Below, one piece after another: positions 17,436 to 25,007 of a stretch of 64,000 nt of DNA. A program made the translations under genes and the position numbers. How positions within the stretch are numbered: the first letter of the stretch is position 1; each line of letters starts with the position of its first letter. This DNA is from Saccharothrix carnea (GTDB taxonomy: Bacteria; Actinomycetota; Actinomycetes; Mycobacteriales; Pseudonocardiaceae): the NCBI RefSeq assembly GCF_003014735.1, contig NZ_PYAX01000025.1, forward strand, positions 21,622 to 85,621, read 5' to 3'. Below the pieces are notes generated by a model. The model was not told where the DNA came from, searched no databases, and saw only the letters and a program-made list of their open reading frames with translations.

Positions 17436-18890
17436 TTACCTCATGTTGGCCACGACGAAGGGCGCGTGGCCGTGCAGGTAGTTGCTCCAGCCGCCGGTGA
17501 CGGGTGCGCCCGCCCTGAGCAGGTTGGTGGAATCGCTGCCGGTGTGGAGCTTCCAGGCGGTCCAGGAGACGCCGTTGGTGCGCATCCAGTCGATCCAGGC
17601 CTGTGCCTCGGGCAGGCAGGTGCGGCCGTCGGTGCCGCCGTCGGCGTGGCTGGCGCCCCACTCGGTGACGAACAGCGCGAGGCCGGCGCGGATCGCCGCG
17701 TTGCCCCTGTCGCGCAGCCAGGAGCCGTGGCTGCACGAGTAGAAGTGCAGCGTGTACACGAGGTTGGTGCCGGACACCGGGCTGGCCGCGGCCTGGTCGA
17801 CGCCCTGGGACCAGTTCGGCGTGCCGAGCACGATGATGTTGTCGGGGTCGGCGGCGCGGATCGCGGAGACCACGGCCTGGTGGTAGGGCTTGACGACGCC
17901 GGTCCAGCTGACCTGGAGGGGTTCGTTCCAGGGCTCCCAGATGACGTTGGGCAGGTGGCCGTAGCGGCGGGCCAGGTCGCTGAAGAACGCGACCGCCTGC
18001 GACCGCGAGTTCTGCGCCTCGTGGGCGTGGTAGTCCACGATCACGTAGACCCCGGCGGCGACGGCGTTGTTGATGATCGTCTCGACCTGGCCGCGGGCCC
18101 TGTTCGGGTCGCTGAGGTAGGCACCGGACGGTTCCACGCCCATCGCGGCCCGGATGACCTGGAGGTTCCAGTTGTCGCGCATCCACCGCAGCGCCGAGAG
18201 GTTCTCGGCGTAGGCGGGGCTCTCCCAGTTGAGCCAGAAGCTGCTCACGCCGCGCAGTTGGACCCGTGCGCCGGTGCGGTCGCACATCGTGGTGCCGCAG
18301 ACGCGCAGTTGCCCGTGGCGGGCGACGGGGGTGGTGCCCGCCGGCGGGGTCGTGGTGGTCGTGGAGGGGCCGCCGGTGGTGGTCCACCGCTGGTTGGACG
18401 CGCCGGTGCAGGTCCAGAGCACGATCAGGGTGCCGTTGGCGGTCCCGGCGCCGGTGGCGTCGAGGCACAGCCCGGACTGCACGCCGCGGATCGTGCCGTC
18501 GCTGTTGACGTCCCACTGTTGGCCGGCGCTGCCGTTGCAGTCCCAGATGGTGACGGCGGTGCCCGCGGTGGTGCGGCTGCCGGCGGCGTTGAGGCACTTG
18601 GTGCCGTACACCTGCAACTGGCGGGACGAGGTGGTGTTGAAGGTCTGGTTCGCGCCGCCGGTGCAGTCACGCAGGGCGACCTGGGTGCCGTTGGTCTGGG
18701 AGGACCCCGGTACCTCGACGCAGCGGCCTGAGCCGACGCCCTTGATCGCGGTGGTGGCGGCCGAGGCCGTGCTGATGACGGTCAGGAAGGTGCCCACGAG
18801 CACCGGGACGGCCACGAGAGCCGCCAGCAAGGGGCGGATCCGTGTGCGGCGCCGGCTCGCGTCGGTGAGGGCCGGTCGTGCTGGTTCCAC
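17436..18890 (-). CDS. Secreted GH5 endo-glycanase with N-terminal CBM13 (ricin B) domain
   Basis: This 484-residue enzyme starts at GTG 18890 (GGGAG 6-8 nt upstream). After the signal peptide (about 1-45) there is a beta-trefoil CBM13 (about 47-170, with QTF, QQW and QRW repeats), a Thr/Pro linker, then a GH5 barrel. The acid/base Glu is in VIWEPWNEPLQ and the nucleophile Glu in LFVTEWGASHADGG. The pattern is closest to GH5 subfamily 2 endoglucanases, although mannanase activity cannot be excluded. It begins a minus-strand unit that continues into the LamG-containing GH2. Confidence 0.85.
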   Translation of the reverse strand: MEPARPALTDASRRRTRIRPLLAALVAVPVLVGTFLTVISTASAATTAIKGVGSGRCVEVPGSSQTNGTQVALRDCTGGANQTFNTTSSRQLQVYGTKCLNAAGSRTTAGTAVTIWDCNGSAGQQWDVNSDGTIRGVQSGLCLDATGAGTANGTLIVLWTCTGASNQRWTTTGGPSTTTTTPPAGTTPVARHGQLRVCGTTMCDRTGARVQLRGVSSFWLNWESPAYAENLSALRWMRDNWNLQVIRAAMGVEPSGAYLSDPNRARGQVETIINNAVAAGVYVIVDYHAHEAQNSRSQAVAFFSDLARRYGHLPNVIWEPWNEPLQVSWTGVVKPYHQAVVSAIRAADPDNIIVLGTPNWSQGVDQAAASPVSGTNLVYTLHFYSCSHGSWLRDRGNAAIRAGLALFVTEWGASHADGGTDGRTCLPEAQAWIDWMRTNGVSWTAWKLHTGSDSTNLLRAGAPVTGGWSNYLHGHAPFVVANMR

Positions 18891-19212
18891 TTGTTCTCCC
18901 TCGGGGTGAGGAGTCCGGGCCGGCAGGGCTCGGCCCGGTGTCGGTGTGAAGGCGGGACGCCGACCCGGCTCAGCGCCGGGACGACCGGTGTGAGAGCGAC
19001 GTGGGCTCGGCCGTGTGTCGCAGGGCGCGCATGCGATCTCCTCGATCCACGAGGGGTGACGTCAAGGCGGCGGCGCACATAGTTAATCACACGATGAAAC
19101 GAAGTCAAGGTGTGGCGCGGACGCGGGCAGCCGTGCTGGATCGTCCGGTCGTGCTCGGCTCCCGGCGTCGTCGCCCGCGGCCCGGCACCGGTCCGAACGG
19201 TATCGTCGCGTC
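18891..19212. promoter_or_regulatory. Divergent promoter region between GH5 and the ROK repressor
   Basis: These 322 bases separate GH5 (minus) from the ROK regulator (plus). An AT-rich patch at about 19075-19110 (containing AGTTAATCACACGATGAAAC) stands out in GC-rich surroundings and is the likely promoter/operator area. No perfect palindrome was found. Confidence 0.45.
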
Positions 19213-20346
19213 GTGACGACGCCAGCCCGCGCTCGTGCCGCGTCGACGTGGCCGGACCTGCCCGAAGCAGCTCGTGACGTGCTGCTGGAAGTGCTGATCC
19301 ACGGGCCCAGGTCCCGAGCCGAGATCGCCCCGCGGGTGCGCCTGTCGAGGGCGACCCTGACCCGTGCGGCCCGGGTGCTGGTCGGTCACGGGCTGCTGGT
19401 CGAGGGCGGCACCGAACTGCGCTCCTCCACCGGGCGTCCCTCGGAGATCCTGCACGTCCGCGGCGAGGCGCACCACTTCCTGGGCGTGAAGCTCACCGCC
19501 GACCGCCTCTACGCCGTCGTCGCCGACCTGACCGCCACGGTGACCGAGGCCGTCGAGGAGCCGTTGCCCTCCACCGACCCCGACGAGGTCGTCGCCCGGA
19601 TCGCCGAGCTCGCGGCCGACCGGCCGTGGTTGACCGGGATCGGTGTCACGTTGGGTGGTGTCGTTCGTGACGGCGTGGTCGTCGACGCTGGGTTCCCGGC
19701 TTGGAAGAGCGTGGCTCTCGCGGCACCGGTCACTCGAGCGACCGGGCTGCCCGTCGCCGTCGACAACGACGTCCAGGCGTTGACCTCCGCCGAGCACTGG
19801 TTCGGCGCCGGTGCGGGCGTGGGCTCGATGGTGTTGATCACCGTTGGCGCGGGCGTCGGCACCGGCCTGATCATCGACGGCAAACTCGTCCAGGGCGCAC
19901 ACCGCCTGCCGCCCCGTTTCGCCCACCTCCTCGTCGACCCCGAAGGACCGCGGTGCGGCTACGGTCACCGGGGCTGCGCCTCCAGCTACCTGATGGGCCA
20001 CGTCATCGCCCGCCGGGTCGACGGCTGCGACACCTTCGACGAGGCGGTCGAGAGGGCACGGGCCGGTGACCCCGGCGCCCAGGAGGTCTTCGCCGAGGCC
20101 GGCTACGCGCTCGGTGTCCTCATCGGACACGCGGCCAACTTCCTCGACCCGGAGAAGATCCTGCTCACCGGAGACGGTCTGCCCATCCACGAGCTCGCCA
20201 CCGGCCAGATCCGCGACGGCATCGAGGACACCTACGAGGGCGACCTCGCCCTGATCGACCTCAACGTACAACCGTTCGACTTCAGTGAGTGGGCGCGCGC
20301 CGCCGCGGCGCTCGCCATCAAGTCCGCGATCACCGGCACCACCTGA
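19213..20346 (+). CDS. ROK-family transcriptional repressor
   Basis: The 377-residue protein has an N-terminal winged HTH (about 15-75; RSRAEIAPRVRLSRATLTRA) followed by a ROK sugar-kinase-like domain (VTLGGVV, VDNDVQALTSAEHWFGAG, GVGTGLIIDGKLV). The zinc-binding segment normally read as CxCGxxGC is CGYGHRGC here, so one Cys position is altered. ROK repressors (NagC, XylR, CsnR types) sense sugars or oligosaccharides. Sitting between GH5 and GH134 genes and near two further mannanase units, it is the best local candidate regulator of the mannan locus. It starts with GTG at 19213. Confidence 0.88.
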   Translation: MTTPARARAASTWPDLPEAARDVLLEVLIHGPRSRAEIAPRVRLSRATLTRAARVLVGHGLLVEGGTELRSSTGRPSEILHVRGEAHHFLGVKLTADRLYAVVADLTATVTEAVEEPLPSTDPDEVVARIAELAADRPWLTGIGVTLGGVVRDGVVVDAGFPAWKSVALAAPVTRATGLPVAVDNDVQALTSAEHWFGAGAGVGSMVLITVGAGVGTGLIIDGKLVQGAHRLPPRFAHLLVDPEGPRCGYGHRGCASSYLMGHVIARRVDGCDTFDEAVERARAGDPGAQEVFAEAGYALGVLIGHAANFLDPEKILLTGDGLPIHELATGQIRDGIEDTYEGDLALIDLNVQPFDFSEWARAAAALAIKSAITGTT

Positions 20347-20450
20347 TCCCGCCGCCGGGGGCAGCCCGGTGTGGTGGGCATCGGACTCCGGTCGGGGTCG
20401 GCCGCCGCTGCTCGAACCCGACCGGATGCCCGTCCCGGGTGGACCGTCGA

Positions 20451-21146
20451 TCAGATCGGCCTGACGTCGACCCAGAAGCGCGTGTCGTTGCTCAGGTTGG
20501 CGGAGTTGCTGTTGAGCTGGTCGCGGATCCAGTGGACGGCGGTCTTGTAGCCGTTGATGTCGCTCGTGTTGGGGTTGTTGATGCCGGTCTGGCCATTGCG
20601 GTGGCCGCCGAACCAGACCGTCATGCCGTAGGCGTTCTGGCTCTGGTGCAGGCACGAGATGTCGGCGGAGAGGTTGCTGTTGAGCGCGGCGCCGTTGTTC
20701 CACTGGCTGGTGGTCTGACCGCGGAACCGGTCGCACTTGCTGCGCAGCATGTACCAGTTCTGCTTGAAGATGCCGAAGTTCGCGGCGTCGTCCCGCTTGT
20801 TGTCGCCGTAGGGGTAGTTGGTGTCCATGCGCTCGGTCTCCAGCATGGCCACCGCCAGGTCGAGCACGTTGGCTCCCGCGTTGCGGACCTGCTGCTTGCG
20901 GCTGCCCAGGCCGCTGATGCTGTACGAGCCGCACCTCATGCCCGAAGGGCAGGCGGCCGTGACGACGTCGTCGGGTGCTGTGCAGTAGTAGTCGTTCCCT
21001 CGGCCCCACCCGTCGCCGACCGAGTTGCCGTCGGCGCAGTCGGAGTGGTCATCGCGGATGCTGTTCGCACCGGCTGGGACGGCGAACAGCGTCGTCCCGG
21101 CGAGTGCCAGCACCAAGGTGACCATGATCGCGGACAGTCTCCGCAT
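20451..21146 (-). CDS. Secreted lysozyme-like glycosidase, probably GH134 beta-1,4-mannanase
   Basis: The 231-residue protein has a signal peptide (about 1-27, ending PAGA) and AAAGGAG 9 nt before the ATG. The mature sequence contains 'LETERMDTNYPYGDNK' followed by AANFGIFKQNWYMLR. As I recall it, this resembles the lysozyme-fold GH134 mannanases, whose catalytic Glu and Asp are 12 residues apart. Glu103 and Asp115 here have exactly that spacing. Several cysteines probably form disulfides. The genomic company of three GH26 mannanases supports mannan as substrate. It is divergent from the CBM2-GH26 gene across a region with repeated AT-rich operator-like motifs. Confidence 0.65.
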   Translation of the reverse strand: MRRLSAIMVTLVLALAGTTLFAVPAGANSIRDDHSDCADGNSVGDGWGRGNDYYCTAPDDVVTAACPSGMRCGSYSISGLGSRKQQVRNAGANVLDLAVAMLETERMDTNYPYGDNKRDDAANFGIFKQNWYMLRSKCDRFRGQTTSQWNNGAALNSNLSADISCLHQSQNAYGMTVWFGGHRNGQTGINNPNTSDINGYKTAVHWIRDQLNSNSANLSNDTRFWVDVRPI

Positions 21147-21610
21147 GTGCTCTCACTCCTTTGTGAGTCCACTGGTCAGCCGCGGGGCGGTGTCAGCAGG
21201 ATGGGCGTATTAACCGCTTAAGTCAAGTCGTCTGTTTGAGGGACATCACCTCGGCGCCCAGGAGCTGTACCGCTTAAGTATTAACTGCGACGGGCGCGAA
21301 CCGCGCAGTGCGCGCATGGACCCGTCGCAGCGTTTTGATCGCGATGAAATCAACTCTTGACCCGGAGGAGCGTAGGGCTCCATCCTGGGATCCGCCCGGC
21401 TCGGCCGAGGGGTTGGCAGCGCCCCGGCGGTCGGGCACGCCACCCGTGGCGGGTGGTGTCCGTGCCGGGTCGGGCAGGGCCGGCGCCCCGGATCGCGCCG
21501 CACCTCGGTGGACTGCGCCTCCGGTTCGGCCCGACGACCTCATCCCCCCGATGTCCAACTTCGGCGCGGCGCTCTGGGAGCGCTCCCGGAGGGTAGACGA
21601 AGGAGCAGTG
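21147..21610. promoter_or_regulatory. Divergent promoter region of GH134 and CBM2-GH26 with repeated operator motifs
   Basis: The 464-base region holds two copies each of ACCGCTTAAGT (21213-21223, 21269-21279) and GTATTAAC (21207-21214, 21278-21285), all in direct orientation but in swapped order at the two sites. It also holds a CebR-type box close to the GH26 start. It presumably carries back-to-back promoters. Confidence 0.55.
21575..21588 (+). promoter_or_regulatory. CebR-type (LacI family) operator
   Basis: TGGGAGCGCTCCCG matches 13 of 14 bases of the Streptomyces CebR box TGGGAGCGCTCCCA. It ends 22 bp before the GTG of the CBM2-GH26 mannanase, a position suited to repression released by cello-oligosaccharides. 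Confidence 0.65.
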
Positions 21611-23059
21611 GTGCTCATGACCTCATTGAGAGCGCGAGCGTTCTCCGCCGTGGCGGCGATCAGCGCGTTGACCGGGGGCCTGGTGGTCGCCGGTGTGGCG
21701 GCCGCGGCCCCGGGCTGCAAGGTCGACTACGTGGTGCAGAACAAGTGGCAGGGCGGTTTCACCGGCAACGTCACGATCACCAACCTCGGCGACCCCGTCG
21801 ACGGTTGGGCGTTGCGGTGGTCCTTCCCCGGTTCGGAGCGCTTCGGCCAGGGCTGGAACGCCACGTTCAGCGCGTCCGGGGCGAGCGTGACCGCGTCCAA
21901 CGTGGACTGGAACCGCTCGATCCCGACCGGTGGCACGGCGTCCTTCGGTTTCAACGGGACCATGACCGGCGACGCGGTGGGCGTGCCTACGACGTTCACG
22001 TTGAACGGGACGACCTGCACGGGCAGCACCGTCCCCACGACCACGTCCTCCACCACGACGACCACCACGACGACCACCACGACGACCACCACGACGACCA
22101 CCACGACGACCACCACGACGACCACCACGACGACCGGAGGCGGCACACCCCAGTGTTCGACCAACCCGGTGAACCCGAACGCGTCCGTGCAGGCGCGCAA
22201 GTTGTTGTGCTACGTCCAGTCGCAGTACGGCAACCACATCATCTCGGGCCAGCAGGAGTCGACCTGGATCGGTGGTCCGGACTACGAGATCAACCACATC
22301 CGGAACAACACCGGGAAGTACCCGGCGATCCGGGCGTTGGACTTCGGTGACTCGAAGGACCTGGCTCCGCGTGCGATCGCGTGGTGGAACGCGGGCGGCA
22401 TCCCGATGATCGGCTACCACATGGGCGCGCCGACGAAGCCGGACACGTACGAGGGCACCCAGATGCAGGTGTCGATCAACGCGGTGCTCACCCCGGGCAC
22501 GGCCGAGTACCAGTCGTTCATGCAGCGGTTGGACCAGGCCGCCGCGATGTTGCAGCAGCTGGAGAACGCCGGTGCGGCGGTGATCTGGCGGCCGTTCCAC
22601 GAGGCCGGTGGCACGTGGTTCTGGTGGAGCAAGGAGGGCGGCGCGCAGTACAACCGGCTGTGGCGCTTCATGTTCAGCTACTTCACCAACACCAAGGGCC
22701 TGGACAACCTCGTCTGGTTGCACGGCTACAACGGTCAGCCGCAGGCGTCGTTCTACCCGGGCAAGTCGGTGGTGGACATCGGCGGCGCGGACACGTACGC
22801 GGGCAATGGCAATTACGACCCGCTCAACGCGATGTACAACTCGGTGCGCAACATCGTCGGCTCCACGCTGCCGATCGCGCTGCACGAGAACGGCCCGATC
22901 CCGGACCCGGACCGGTTGCAGTCCACCGGTACGCGGTGGGTGCTGTTCGGGACCTGGCACGGCAACCACCTGACGGTCAGCAACTCCATCGCCCACTTGC
23001 AGAAGGTCTACAACCACAGCTACGTCGTCACCCGGGACGAACTGCCCAACCTCCGGTAG
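21611..23059 (+). CDS. Secreted GH26 beta-mannanase with CBM2 and poly-Thr linker
   Basis: About 482 residues. GTG 21611 is preferred because AAGGAG lies 5 nt upstream; GTG 21608 and ATG 21617 are alternatives. A signal peptide (about 1-30) is followed by a CBM2 cellulose-binding module (about 33-137; Cys at both ends, Trp at QNKWQGG, DGWALRW, NVDWNRS). A linker of about 30 consecutive threonines comes next, then GH26 (about 190-482). The acid/base Glu is in WRPFHEAGGTWFWW and the nucleophile Glu in IALHENGPI. It hydrolyses beta-1,4-mannan outside the cell while anchored to cellulose. The last 480 bases are almost identical to those of the third GH26 gene. Confidence 0.92.
   Translation: MLMTSLRARAFSAVAAISALTGGLVVAGVAAAAPGCKVDYVVQNKWQGGFTGNVTITNLGDPVDGWALRWSFPGSERFGQGWNATFSASGASVTASNVDWNRSIPTGGTASFGFNGTMTGDAVGVPTTFTLNGTTCTGSTVPTTTSSTTTTTTTTTTTTTTTTTTTTTTTTTTTTGGGTPQCSTNPVNPNASVQARKLLCYVQSQYGNHIISGQQESTWIGGPDYEINHIRNNTGKYPAIRALDFGDSKDLAPRAIAWWNAGGIPMIGYHMGAPTKPDTYEGTQMQVSINAVLTPGTAEYQSFMQRLDQAAAMLQQLENAGAAVIWRPFHEAGGTWFWWSKEGGAQYNRLWRFMFSYFTNTKGLDNLVWLHGYNGQPQASFYPGKSVVDIGGADTYAGNGNYDPLNAMYNSVRNIVGSTLPIALHENGPIPDPDRLQSTGTRWVLFGTWHGNHLTVSNSIAHLQKVYNHSYVVTRDELPNLR
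22052..22136 (+). repeat. ACC/ACG trinucleotide repeat coding a poly-Thr linker
   Basis: Tandem ACC and ACG codons run for about 85 bases and encode nearly uninterrupted threonine between CBM2 and GH26. Such tracts are prone to slippage, so linker length may vary between strains. Confidence 0.85.
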
Positions 23060-23110
23060 TGACCGGCGCGGCCGAGACTCGCAGGTCTGGGCGATGACAC
23101 CAGTGTGCGA

Positions 23111-23160
23111 GCCGAGGGTGGGGGACCACCGGCGAAGTTCGGCGGTCCCCCACCCTCGGC
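23111..23160. terminator. Bidirectional hairpin terminator between two GH26 genes
   Basis: Perfect 17-bp arms at 23111-23127 and 23144-23160 enclose a 16-nt loop between convergent GH26 genes. Confidence 0.8.
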
Positions 23161-23180
23161 GTCGAGCCCCCTGTCGGGGT

Positions 23181-24587
23181 CTACCGGAAGTTGGGCAGCT
23201 CGTCGCGAGTGATGACGTAACTGCTGGCGTACACCTTCTGCAGGTGGGTGACCGAGTTGTGCTGGGTCAGGAAGTGGGAGTTCCAGGTCATGAACCACAG
23301 CCAGCGGGTGTTGGTGGACTGCAGGCGGTCCGGGTCGGGGATCGGACCGTTCTCGTGCAGCGCTACCGGGACCTGTGAGCCGACGGCGTTGCGCGCGGCG
23401 TTGTACATGGCGTTCTGCGGGTCGTAGTTGCCGCTGCCGGCATAGGTGTCGGCGCCGCCGATGTCGACGTAGGACCTGCCCGGGTAGAAGGAGCCGTTCG
23501 GGCTGCCGTTCGTGCCGAACATCCAGATCAGGTTGTTCAGCCCTTTGGTCCGGGTCAGGTAGTCGTACATGTAGCGCCAGAGCCGCACGTACTGCGCGCC
23601 GCCTTCCTTGCTCCACCAGAACCAGGTGCCGCCGGCCTCGTGGAACGGGCGCCAGATCACCGCGGCGCCGATGTCCTCCAACCGTTGCAGGTTGGCCGCG
23701 GCGGCGTCCATGCGCTGGCGGAACGAGTTGTTCTCGGCCGTGCCGGAGGTGAGCACGGCGTTGATGGACACCGCCATCTGGCTGCCCTCGTAGGTGTCGG
23801 GCTTGGTCGGGGCGCCCATGTGGTAGGCGACCTCAGGGATGCCGCCGGAGTTCCACCAGGTGATGGCGCGGCCGACGTAGTCGGTGGTCGCCTGGTCCAT
23901 GCCCCGCAGGGCGGGGAGTTTGCCGGTGTTGCGCTGCACGTAGTTCATCTCGTACTCGGGACCGCCGTTCCAAGTGGACTCCTCCTGCCCGGAGATGATG
24001 TGGTTGCCGTACTGCGAGTGCAGGTAGCACAGGACCTTGCGCACCGCGGTGTTGGAGTTGGGGTTGACCGGGCTGACCGAGCACGTCGGGTCGGGCCCCG
24101 GACCGGTGCCGGCGCGCCACTGCTGGTTGGTCTGGCCGTTGCAGTTCCAGGGGTTGACCGAGGTACCGTTGGCCGTCGCGGCCCCGACCACGTCCAAGCA
24201 GAGCCCGGACTGGACCGCCGTCACGGAACCGTTGGCGTTGAGCCGGAACTTCTGGTTGGGCTGTCCGGTGCACTCCCGGATCAGCAGCCGCGCGCCCGCG
24301 GTGGTGGAGCCGTTCTCCACGTCCAGGCAACGGGTGCCGCCGAAAGTGCGCAGGTCGCCGGACGAGGTGAAGTCCCACGACTGGTTGGCCTGGCCGTTGC
24401 AGTCCCAGATCGCCACCGCCGACCCGGGCGTGGTGCTGTTGCCCACCACGTCCAGGCACCTGTTGGACGCCACGCTGATCAGCGAAGCCGGTACCGCGAC
24501 CGCCGGTACGGCGCTCAACGCGGCCAGTCCGGGCACGGTCAGGACGAGCGCCAGCAGCGCCCGCCCGATTCTTCCTGTCGGGAGCAT
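23181..24587 (-). CDS. Secreted GH26 beta-mannanase with CBM13
   Basis: The 468-residue enzyme has a signal peptide (about 1-35), a CBM13 beta-trefoil (about 37-160, with QSW, QKF and QQW repeats) and a GH26 catalytic domain (about 170-468). The acid/base Glu is in WRPFHEAGGTWFWW and the nucleophile Glu in VALHENGPI. AAAGGAG precedes the ATG at 24587 with 6-nt spacing; the same leader sequence (ATCAAAGGAGATC) occurs before the third GH26 gene, showing recent shared ancestry. It is divergent from the Tat-exported GH2 across a palindromic operator. Confidence 0.92.
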   Translation of the reverse strand: MLPTGRIGRALLALVLTVPGLAALSAVPAVAVPASLISVASNRCLDVVGNSTTPGSAVAIWDCNGQANQSWDFTSSGDLRTFGGTRCLDVENGSTTAGARLLIRECTGQPNQKFRLNANGSVTAVQSGLCLDVVGAATANGTSVNPWNCNGQTNQQWRAGTGPGPDPTCSVSPVNPNSNTAVRKVLCYLHSQYGNHIISGQEESTWNGGPEYEMNYVQRNTGKLPALRGMDQATTDYVGRAITWWNSGGIPEVAYHMGAPTKPDTYEGSQMAVSINAVLTSGTAENNSFRQRMDAAAANLQRLEDIGAAVIWRPFHEAGGTWFWWSKEGGAQYVRLWRYMYDYLTRTKGLNNLIWMFGTNGSPNGSFYPGRSYVDIGGADTYAGSGNYDPQNAMYNAARNAVGSQVPVALHENGPIPDPDRLQSTNTRWLWFMTWNSHFLTQHNSVTHLQKVYASSYVITRDELPNFR

Positions 24588-25007
24588 CGGATCTCCTTTG
24601 ATCCATGGTGGCCGACGCCCTGGGAACACCGGTGGGCGGCGGGGGAAGTCGTCGGTCCAGCCCTCGGCCACGGGTACGCCGAGGACGATGTCGCTGCCGC
24701 CGCCGGCGTGGCCGGCGCGGAGAAAGCCCGTCCCGCCGGCGGTGTCGATGGGCGCGTCGTGCGCTGGGGCGAGGAGGGCGGATCCAGCAGGAGCGTAGTG
24801 GAGGAGCGGGTTAGTTTCAAGTTGGTACTAACATCTTGTTCCGCGTCGAAGTGTTGCGCTACGTTGCGCAAGTACCACGCCGGACGGGCGGGAGTGCGCT
24901 GTACCAACGCTCCTCGCCGTCCACCGGAGGCGGACGCGGTCGCCCCTCGCTCGTCTCTGGTCCCCTGCCGCCGTGTCGACGACGACACGCGCACCCTGGA
25001 GGCTTAC
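24588..25007. promoter_or_regulatory. Divergent promoter region of CBM13-GH26 and GH2 genes
   Basis: The 420-base region contains the AT-rich palindrome at 24810-24832 and no convincing gene. It must carry the promoters of both flanking units. Confidence 0.55.
24810..24832. promoter_or_regulatory. 23-bp imperfect palindromic operator
   Basis: Left arm GTTAGTTTCAA and right arm TTGGTACTAAC around a central G match as inverted repeats at 9 of 11 positions. It is AT-rich, lies between divergent mannan-degradation units, and is a good candidate site for the local ROK repressor or a LacI-type regulator. Confidence 0.6.

Noticed and set aside
17338..18597. N-terminal extension of the LamG-GH2 frame
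   Set aside because: It lies opposite in frame to the CBM13-GH5 gene, is Arg/Pro/His-rich, and lacks domains; the GH2 signal peptide starts at 17337.
22052..22136. Tandem repeat resembling a CRISPR array
   Set aside because: It is an uninterrupted codon repeat within a linker, without spacers or neighbouring cas genes.
23640..25007. N-terminal extension of the Tat-GH2 frame
   Set aside because: It is antisense to the CBM13-GH26 gene; the Tat signal and ribosome binding site define GTG 25008.
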